Shown here piece after piece: positions 1 to 4,738 of a stretch of 8,152 nt of DNA. A program made the position numbers and the translations under genes. Below the pieces are notes generated by a model. The model saw only the letters and a program-made list of their open reading frames with translations. It did no database searches and had not been told where the DNA came from. Source of the stretch: Oscillospiraceae bacterium (lineage in GTDB: Bacteria > Bacillota > Clostridia > Oscillospirales > Acutalibacteraceae); assembly GCA_029012165.1 (NCBI GenBank), contig JAQXLO010000197.1, forward strand, positions 1 through 8,152, written 5' to 3'. Position 1 is the stretch's first letter. Every line of letters starts with the position of its first letter.

Positions 1-33
1 ACGAATCGTTCATCCCTGCCTTTTGCCGTTTTC

Positions 34-40
34 GGAGGAA
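34..40 (+). promoter_or_regulatory. Ribosome binding site of the YigZ-family gene
   Basis: GGAGGAA sits just before the ATG at 45, with six bases between GGAGG and the start. It supports that ATG as the start, which matters because the reading frame stays open upstream to the window edge. Bases 1-33 show no clear promoter or terminator, and no preceding gene can be identified. Confidence 0.8.
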
Positions 41-44
41 TACC

Positions 45-668
45 ATGCAGGCATACAAAACCATTCGCACCGCATCGAGTGACACATTTACGGAGAAAAA
101 ATCAAAATTTATCGGTCACATCTGCCCTGTCACAACGCAGGAGGAGGCAATGGCGTTTATCCAGGAGAAAAAGGCAGAGTTCTGGGATGCCACGCACAAT
201 GTCTATGCCTATGTCCTGCGTGACGGACAGCTGCGCCGCTATTCCGACGACGGAGAGCCACAGGGAACGGCAGGTCTGCCGGTGCTGGACGTGCTGCTCA
301 AGGAGGAGCTGGTGGACTGCTGTGTGGTGGTCACACGCTATTTCGGCGGCATCCTGCTGGGCACGGGCGGTTTGGTGCGTGCCTATTCCCACGGCTCCAA
401 GCTTGCGGTGGATGCCGGCGGCATTGTAACCATGGCGATGTGTTCCCGCTTGCAGATCAGCTGTGACTACAATTTTTACGGAAGGCTCTCGTCCCTGATC
501 CCGGAAATGGGCGGCATCGTGGAGCAGACGGAATATGCCGATACGGTCACCGTTTACTGCAAAATGCCTTCGCAGCTGGTGGATGCATTTGATGCAAAGC
601 TCTTTGACAGCAGCTTCGGAAAATACCGCAGCAAAAAGACGGAAGAATTTTTCTCTGCCATAGATTAA
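45..668 (+). CDS. YigZ/IMPACT family protein
   Basis: A complete 207-residue protein of the YigZ/YvyE (UPF0029, IMPACT N-terminal domain) family, close to the usual length of about 200-215. Visible family marks are KSKFIGH near residues 19-25, DATHNVYAYV at 48-57, SDDGEPQGTAG at 67-77 and the signature core TRYFGGILLGTGGLVRAY at 97-114. The last 70 or so residues match the small C-terminal ferredoxin-like domain (DUF1949) seen in bacterial members. No signal peptide or membrane segment is visible, so it should be cytosolic. The eukaryotic relative IMPACT regulates the kinase GCN2. The bacterial role is poorly defined, with suggestions of nucleic-acid or ribosome-linked functions, so no specific activity is claimed. 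The start is set by GGAGGAA at 34-40. The gene is separated from dgt by 79 bases holding a likely promoter, so it is probably not in the dgt-dnaG transcript unless by read-through. Confidence 0.93.
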   Translation: MQAYKTIRTASSDTFTEKKSKFIGHICPVTTQEEAMAFIQEKKAEFWDATHNVYAYVLRDGQLRRYSDDGEPQGTAGLPVLDVLLKEELVDCCVVVTRYFGGILLGTGGLVRAYSHGSKLAVDAGGIVTMAMCSRLQISCDYNFYGRLSSLIPEMGGIVEQTEYADTVTVYCKMPSQLVDAFDAKLFDSSFGKYRSKKTEEFFSAID

Positions 669-680
669 AATAAAGGGATT

Positions 681-709
681 TTGCGAAATCTGTCGTATAA
701 TTTTATATA
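681..709 (+). promoter_or_regulatory. Putative sigma-A promoter of dgt-dnaG
   Basis: TTGCGA at 681-686 and TATATA at 704-709 are 17 bases apart, a good fit to a housekeeping sigma-70 type promoter (TTGACA, TATAAT). A perfect TATAAT also occurs at 696-701 but has no -35 at the right distance. Transcription would begin near 715, giving a leader of about 30 bases before dgt. A 5-bp hairpin, GATTT (677-681) with AAATC (686-690), overlaps the -35. It is too weak and lacks the T-run needed to call it a terminator of the upstream gene. Confidence 0.5.
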
Positions 710-747
710 GGCAGAAAAGCGCAGCGGTTTATGATGAGGTATAGGAT

Positions 748-1749
748 ATGGACGATCGAATTCGGAAAAAAAGCTGTTTTTTGGAGCACGCTGTTTTGTC
801 CCCTTTGGCGGCGTTCTCGGACAAGAGCCGGGGGCGGCAGGTGCCGGAGGAGGACTGCCCGATCCGCACTGCGTTCCAGAGAGACCGTGACCGCATCATC
901 CACTGCAATTCCTTTCGGCGTCTCAAGCACAAAACGCAGGTTTTTCTTTCCCCCGAGGGGGATCATTACCGCACACGCCTGACCCACACCTTGGAGGTGT
1001 CGCAGATCGCACGCACCATCGCCAAGGGGCTGGATCTGAACGAAGATCTGACGGAGGCGATCTCCCTCGGACACGACCTCGGACATACCCCCTTCGGTCA
1101 TGCGGGGGAGCGGGCGCTGGACTCGGTTTGCAGCAGGGGCTTTCACCACTACGAGCAGAGCCTGCGTGTGGTGGATGTACTGGAAAAAGAGGGCAGGGGA
1201 CTCAACCTGACCTACGAGGTGCGCAACGGCATCGTTTGCCACACCAAGGGCAAGGAGGCCGCCACGCTGGAGGGACGTGTTGTCCGTCTGGCGGATCGTA
1301 TCGCATACATCAACCATGACATTGACGACGCAGTGCGTGCGGGTGTCCTGCGGGAGGCGGATATCCCCCGGCGCATCCGGGAAACGCTGGGCGAAACGAA
1401 GTCCGGGCGCATCAACACGCTGGTGCTGTCCGCCATCGAAAACAGCCGGGACACCATTGCGCTGGACGGCACGGTGAACGCCCTGTTTGAGGAACTGCAC
1501 GACTTCATGTTCCGCCATGTGTACACCAACATGGACTGCAAAAGTGAGGAGTCCAAGGCCATCGACATGATTCAGTGGCTGTTCGGTTTTTATATGGAAA
1601 AGCCGGAACATCTGCCGCCGAACTATCAAAAGCTGATCGAGCGGGACGGCCGAGAGCGGGCGGTCTGCGATTTTGTGGCGGGCATGACGGATCGTTATGC
1701 CGTCAAAATATTTGAATCCACCTTCGTGCCGAAGTCATGGATCTATTAA
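748..1749 (+). CDS. dgt: Deoxyguanosinetriphosphate triphosphohydrolase-like protein (HD domain)
   Basis: A complete 333-residue HD-superfamily dNTP triphosphohydrolase. The family converts dGTP or other dNTPs to the deoxynucleoside plus tripolyphosphate, controlling the dNTP pool in the cytosol. The N-terminal block holds SRGR (27-30), CPIRTAFQRDRDRIIHC (37-53) and FRRLKHKTQVF (56-66), all typical of the Dgt-like clade. The metal-binding HD residues are visible: H80 in RLTHTLEV, H109-D110 in GHDLGH, and D183 in RLADRIAYINHDIDD. H118, H133 and H134 are further conserved active-site candidates. Its length fits the shorter Gram-positive-type clade of about 330-345 residues, not the roughly 500-residue E. 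coli Dgt, so true substrate preference cannot be read here. The ATG at 748 follows GAGG at 736-739 with eight bases between. The TAA stop lies inside the dnaG ribosome binding site, which implies co-transcription and coupled translation with the primase, a common clostridial arrangement. Confidence 0.93.
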   Translation: MDDRIRKKSCFLEHAVLSPLAAFSDKSRGRQVPEEDCPIRTAFQRDRDRIIHCNSFRRLKHKTQVFLSPEGDHYRTRLTHTLEVSQIARTIAKGLDLNEDLTEAISLGHDLGHTPFGHAGERALDSVCSRGFHHYEQSLRVVDVLEKEGRGLNLTYEVRNGIVCHTKGKEAATLEGRVVRLADRIAYINHDIDDAVRAGVLREADIPRRIRETLGETKSGRINTLVLSAIENSRDTIALDGTVNALFEELHDFMFRHVYTNMDCKSEESKAIDMIQWLFGFYMEKPEHLPPNYQKLIERDGRERAVCDFVAGMTDRYAVKIFESTFVPKSWIY

Positions 1750-1754
1750 GGAGG
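1748..1754 (+). promoter_or_regulatory. dnaG ribosome binding site, overlapping the dgt stop
   Basis: AAGGAGG, a near-perfect Shine-Dalgarno, is followed eight bases later by GTG at 1763. Its first two bases are the last two of the dgt TAA stop (1747-1749). This decides the dnaG start in favour of GTG 1763 over an in-frame ATG at 1697 that lies inside dgt. Confidence 0.85.
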
Positions 1755-1762
1755 CGAGCGCA

Positions 1763-3529
1763 GTGGCGATCAGCGAAGAATTTCTGTCCGAGCTTCGGGA
1801 CAGGACGGATATTGAGGACGTGCTCTCGTCCTATATCCACTTCAAGCGCCGCGGCAAAAACCTCGTCGGTCTTTGTCCGTTTCACAGCGAAAAAACGCCG
1901 TCCTTTACCGTCTATCCCGAAAACGGTTCATTCTACTGTTTCGGCTGTGGTGCCGGCGGCGACACCATAACCTTTATCCGCCGTATGGAAAACCTCGACT
2001 ATGTGGAAGCGGTCAAATTTTTGGCGGATCGAGCGGGATTGCGGATGCCGGAGGACGGCTTTGACGATACGCTTTCCAAGCGGCGCCAGCGGATCTTGTC
2101 CGCCAATCGGGAGGCGGCCAAGTTTTTTCACACCCAGCTTTTGCTGCCGGAAAATACGGCGGCGCTGGAATATTTCACCAAAGACAGAGCGCTTTCCATG
2201 CAGACGATCCGCCACTTCGGTCTGGGCTATGCGCCCAACAGCTGGGATGCTTTGCTGCGGCATATGCAAAACAAGGGCTACTCGGCATCGGAGCTGGTGG
2301 ATGCAAATCTGGTGCGTGCGAGCACCAAAAATACGGGAAGCTTTTACGACAGCTTCCGCAATCGTGTGATGATCCCCATTATCGACGTGCGGGGCAACGT
2401 GATCGCCTTCGGCGGTCGGGTGCTGGACGATACCAAACCGAAGTATATCAACACGTCCGACACATTGGTCTATAAAAAAAGCAAGGAAGTGTTCGCACTC
2501 AATTTTGCCAAAAACGCCGGAGAACGCCGTCTTATTTTGTGCGAGGGCTATATGGACGTGATCGCTTTGCATCAGGCGGATTTTGCCTTTGCGGTGGCGG
2601 GATGCGGCACGGCGCTGACGCAGGATCAGGCGAGGCTGCTGTCCCGCTATGCGGATGAGGTGATCCTGTCCTACGATGCCGACGGTGCCGGACAGGAGGC
2701 GCTGCGCAAAGCCATCGGAATATTTTCCTCCATCGGGATGAAAATAAAGGTGCTCAAACTTTCCGGCGGCAAGGATCCGGATGAGATCATCCGCAAGTAC
2801 GGCAGGGAGCGGTTCCAAAGCCTTTTGGATGGGGCGGCAAACGACATCGAATTTCGCATTTTGGCACAGCGGGAAAAGTATGATTTGGACAGTGACGACG
2901 GCAAGGTACGCTTTTTGAAAGACGCCGTGGAGATCTTGGCGTCCTTGGACAATCAGATCGAGCGGGACGTGTATGCCTCCCGCATTGCCGGAGAATTTTC
3001 CGTGGACAAGGCGGCGCTCATGGCGCAGCTGGATCAGGCACGTGTCCATTTGCAGCGGCGCCGCAAGCGAGAGCACATGGACGAGCTGACCAAGTCGCTG
3101 ATGCCGCAAAAGGACGAGCTGAACCCGGAGATGCGCACCCACTACCGTGCGGCAAAGGCAGAGGAATCGCTGCTGACACTGCTGATGAACAACAGCGATT
3201 TTTATCAGCAGCTGTCCGGGGAGCTTTCGGAAGATTTATTTGTCACTGCATTTCACCGCCATGTGTTTGCCCAGCTGAAAAAGCACTGGGAGACGGGCGG
3301 CACCGTGGATCCGACCCATTTGTCCGCCGACTTCGATCCCCAGGAATTCGGGCGTGTGACACGGCTGTTCATGAACCGTGCGCTCTATCTCAATACGCTG
3401 GAGGAATGCCGGGACTACATCCGCATTCTTCGGGAGGAAAAGGAGAAAGAGACAAAACAAGCGCAGGACTTTTCGGACGACGACGTGTTTCTGCGCAGCT
3501 TCAGTCAGCTGAAAGAGAAAAAGCAGTAA
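1763..3529 (+). CDS. dnaG: DNA primase DnaG
   Basis: A complete 588-residue bacterial primase, of usual length (about 580-620). It makes the short RNA primers for replication and works with the replicative DnaB/DnaC helicase at the fork. The order of domains is clear. An N-terminal CHC2 zinc-binding domain has C38, H41, C59 and C62 in CPFH and FYCFGCGAGGD. The RNA polymerase core has SFRNRVMIPI (197-206) and FGGRVLDDTKPKYINTSD (216-233). The Toprim catalytic part has CEGYMDVIAL (260-269, E261), DADGAGQEAL (305-314, D305 and D307) and GGKDPDE (335-341). The C-terminal helicase-binding region runs from about residue 440. The start is GTG 1763 (VAISEEFLSELRDRTDI), set by the ribosome binding site at 1748-1754. 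The upstream ATG would add a 22-residue extension encoded inside dgt and not typical of primases. The TAA stop abuts an inverted repeat that separates this gene from rpoD. Confidence 0.97.
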   Translation: MAISEEFLSELRDRTDIEDVLSSYIHFKRRGKNLVGLCPFHSEKTPSFTVYPENGSFYCFGCGAGGDTITFIRRMENLDYVEAVKFLADRAGLRMPEDGFDDTLSKRRQRILSANREAAKFFHTQLLLPENTAALEYFTKDRALSMQTIRHFGLGYAPNSWDALLRHMQNKGYSASELVDANLVRASTKNTGSFYDSFRNRVMIPIIDVRGNVIAFGGRVLDDTKPKYINTSDTLVYKKSKEVFALNFAKNAGERRLILCEGYMDVIALHQADFAFAVAGCGTALTQDQARLLSRYADEVILSYDADGAGQEALRKAIGIFSSIGMKIKVLKLSGGKDPDEIIRKYGRERFQSLLDGAANDIEFRILAQREKYDLDSDDGKVRFLKDAVEILASLDNQIERDVYASRIAGEFSVDKAALMAQLDQARVHLQRRRKREHMDELTKSLMPQKDELNPEMRTHYRAAKAEESLLTLLMNNSDFYQQLSGELSEDLFVTAFHRHVFAQLKKHWETGGTVDPTHLSADFDPQEFGRVTRLFMNRALYLNTLEECRDYIRILREEKEKETKQAQDFSDDDVFLRSFSQLKEKKQ

Positions 3530-3579
3530 GGCAACACCGCACAAATCGCAGCGCACACCTCAATTGTGCGGTATTGCCT
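3529..3579. repeat. Imperfect inverted repeat with TAA flanks, MITE/REP-like candidate
   Basis: AGGCAACACCGCACAA (3529-3544) pairs with TTGTGCGGTATTGCCT (3564-3579) in 15 of 16 positions; the single mismatch is C3535 against A3573. The loop is 19 bases (3545-3563). Seen as an insertion, the body would be 3530-3578 (GGCAA to TTGCC, 49 bases), with TAA directly on both sides (3527-3529 and 3579-3581), like a 3-base target duplication that leaves the dnaG stop intact. CGCACA also repeats directly (3538-3543 and 3552-3557), so TGTGCG at 3565-3570 can form an alternative 6-bp hairpin with a 7-base loop. No T-run follows on either strand, so it is not a standard Rho-independent terminator, although a stem this long could attenuate transcription or block 3' decay of dnaG mRNA. 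The structure is certain; its mobile origin is inference. Confidence 0.75.
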
Positions 3580-3601
3580 AAATTTGTGGGTTATATATTT
3601 T
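3574..3601 (+). promoter_or_regulatory. Weak candidate promoter of rpoD
   Basis: The AT-rich stretch 3583-3608, just upstream of the rpoD ribosome binding site, is promoter-like, but no strong -35/-10 pair is present. The best options are TTGCCT (3574-3579) with TATTTT (3596-3601) at a 16-base spacing, or a -10 alone at TATATA/TATATT (3592-3599). In the first case the -35 would come from the right arm of the inverted repeat. Reading from the upstream dgt promoter is an equally good explanation for rpoD expression. Confidence 0.25.
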
Positions 3602-3610
3602 CAATATAGT

Positions 3611-3615
3611 GGAGG
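3611..3615 (+). promoter_or_regulatory. rpoD ribosome binding site
   Basis: GGAGG (within GTGGAGG at 3609-3615) lies six bases before ATG 3622 and favours that start. In-frame ATGs at 3631 and 3643 are alternatives, and the second has its own purine-rich GGAGAAGA at 3633-3640, so the first few residues are not fully certain. Confidence 0.75.
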
Positions 3616-3621
3616 ATTTTT

Positions 3622-4719
3622 ATGGAAGGTATGGAGAAGAAGATGTCCGTAAAGCAGCTTCTGGAAAAGGGAAAAGCATCCGGCAAGCTGACGACTCAGG
3701 AAATCGACGCCGTGATTCTCGAGATGGATATCGACATCGAGGAGCTGGACAAGCTCTACGAGACGATCGAGAGCCAGCACATCGAGATCATCGACAATCT
3801 GGAGGAGGAGCTGAACTACGACAATATCAACTTTGATATCGACGTGTCCAAGTCCGCCGAAGCCGGTACCACATCCGAGGACAAGAGTGTGGCCATGGAC
3901 GACCCGGTCAAGGTCTACCTCAAGGAGATCGGTAAGGTGCCGCTTCTGACCGCCGAGGAGGAGATCGAGCTTGCCATCCGCATCACCGAGGACGATCCCC
4001 AGGCCAAGAAACGCCTTGCGGAGGCGAACTTGCGTCTGGTGGTCAGCATCGCCAAGCGGTATGTGGGCAGAGGTATGCAGTTCCTGGATCTGATTCAGGA
4101 GGGCAATCTGGGTCTGATCAAGGCGGTGGATAAGTTCGACTACACCAAGGGCTTCAAGTTCAGCACCTACGCCACGTGGTGGATTCGTCAGGCGATCACC
4201 CGTGCCATCGCCGACCAGGCGAGGACGATCCGTATCCCCGTGCACATGGTCGAAACCATCAACAAGGTCAAAAAGACCAACAGCCAGCTTCTGCACGAAA
4301 ACGGCAGAGACCCCACCGCCGAGGAGATTGCGGAAAAGCTGGATATGCCCGTGGAAAAAGTGCGGGAGATCATCCGTGTGTCCCAGGAGCCGGTTTCTCT
4401 GGAAACGCCCATCGGCGAGGAGGAGGACAGCCATCTGGGCGACTTCATCCCCGACGACGACGCCCCCGCACCGGCGGATGCGGCTTCCATGCTGCTGCTC
4501 AAGGAGGCGATCGGTGATGTGCTCAAGACGCTCACACCCCGGGAGGCGAAGGTGCTGGCTTTGCGTTTCGGACTGGAGGACGGTCATTCCCACACCCTTG
4601 AAGAGGTGGGCAAGGAATTCAACGTCACCCGTGAGCGCATTCGTCAGATTGAGGCGAAGGCATTGCGCAAGCTGCGCCATCCCAGCCGCAGCAAACGCCT
4701 GAGAGATTATCTGGAATAA
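3622..4719 (+). CDS. rpoD: RNA polymerase primary sigma factor (SigA/RpoD)
   Basis: A complete 365-residue housekeeping sigma factor, close to Bacillus SigA in length (about 370) and lacking the large non-conserved insert of E. coli RpoD. It directs core RNA polymerase to -35/-10 promoters. Region 1.1 is the acidic N-terminal segment (about 1-75). Region 1.2 begins at DDPVKVYLKEIG (93-104). Region 2 includes NLRLVVSIAKRYVGRGMQ (136-153), LDLIQEGNLGLIKAVDKFDY (155-174) and the -10 recognition and melting helix around FSTYATWWIRQAITRAIAD (180-198). Region 3 runs from about 205 to 285 (RIPVHMVETINKVKK onward). Region 4, with its helix-turn-helix for the -35, covers about 290-361 (LTPREAKVLALRFGLEDG, TLEEVGKEFNVTRERIRQIE, then ALRKLRHPSRSKRLRDYL). 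Codon choice leans strongly to AAG, GAG and ATC, more than in dnaG, as expected for a well-expressed gene. It follows dnaG as in many bacteria and is only 19 bases from valS. Confidence 0.98.
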   Translation: MEGMEKKMSVKQLLEKGKASGKLTTQEIDAVILEMDIDIEELDKLYETIESQHIEIIDNLEEELNYDNINFDIDVSKSAEAGTTSEDKSVAMDDPVKVYLKEIGKVPLLTAEEEIELAIRITEDDPQAKKRLAEANLRLVVSIAKRYVGRGMQFLDLIQEGNLGLIKAVDKFDYTKGFKFSTYATWWIRQAITRAIADQARTIRIPVHMVETINKVKKTNSQLLHENGRDPTAEEIAEKLDMPVEKVREIIRVSQEPVSLETPIGEEEDSHLGDFIPDDDAPAPADAASMLLLKEAIGDVLKTLTPREAKVLALRFGLEDGHSHTLEEVGKEFNVTRERIRQIEAKALRKLRHPSRSKRLRDYLE

Positions 4720-4722
4720 TAA

Positions 4723-4730
4723 AGAGGAGA
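4723..4730 (+). promoter_or_regulatory. valS ribosome binding site in the short rpoD-valS gap
   Basis: AGAGGAGA, four bases after the rpoD stop and eight before ATG 4739, is a good Shine-Dalgarno. The whole gap is 19 bases (4720-4738), so no promoter, terminator or T-box leader can fit between rpoD and valS. Confidence 0.8.
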
Positions 4731-4738
4731 GATACCCC

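Noticed and set aside
677..690. Terminator hairpin after the YigZ-family gene
   Set aside because: Only five A/T-rich base pairs with a TGCG loop and no T-run directly after; it more likely reflects the promoter's composition.
703..1629. A 308-codon open frame on the minus strand across dgt
   Set aside because: Antisense to a well-conserved HD-domain gene, and its 3' end overlaps the dgt promoter region; no motifs.
1697..1762. A 22-residue N-terminal extension of DnaG from ATG 1697
   Set aside because: It lies inside the dgt coding region, has no good ribosome binding site, and would precede the normal primase N-terminus. The GTG at 1763 has AAGGAGG at ideal spacing.
1928..3142. A 404-codon open frame on the minus strand across dnaG
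   Set aside because: Antisense to a full primase gene, with no family resemblance; explained by codon bias.
3529..3579. Classical Rho-independent terminator after dnaG
   Set aside because: The stem is long but the loop is 19 bases and no T-run follows on either strand; it is followed by TAAATTTGTGGG on the + strand.
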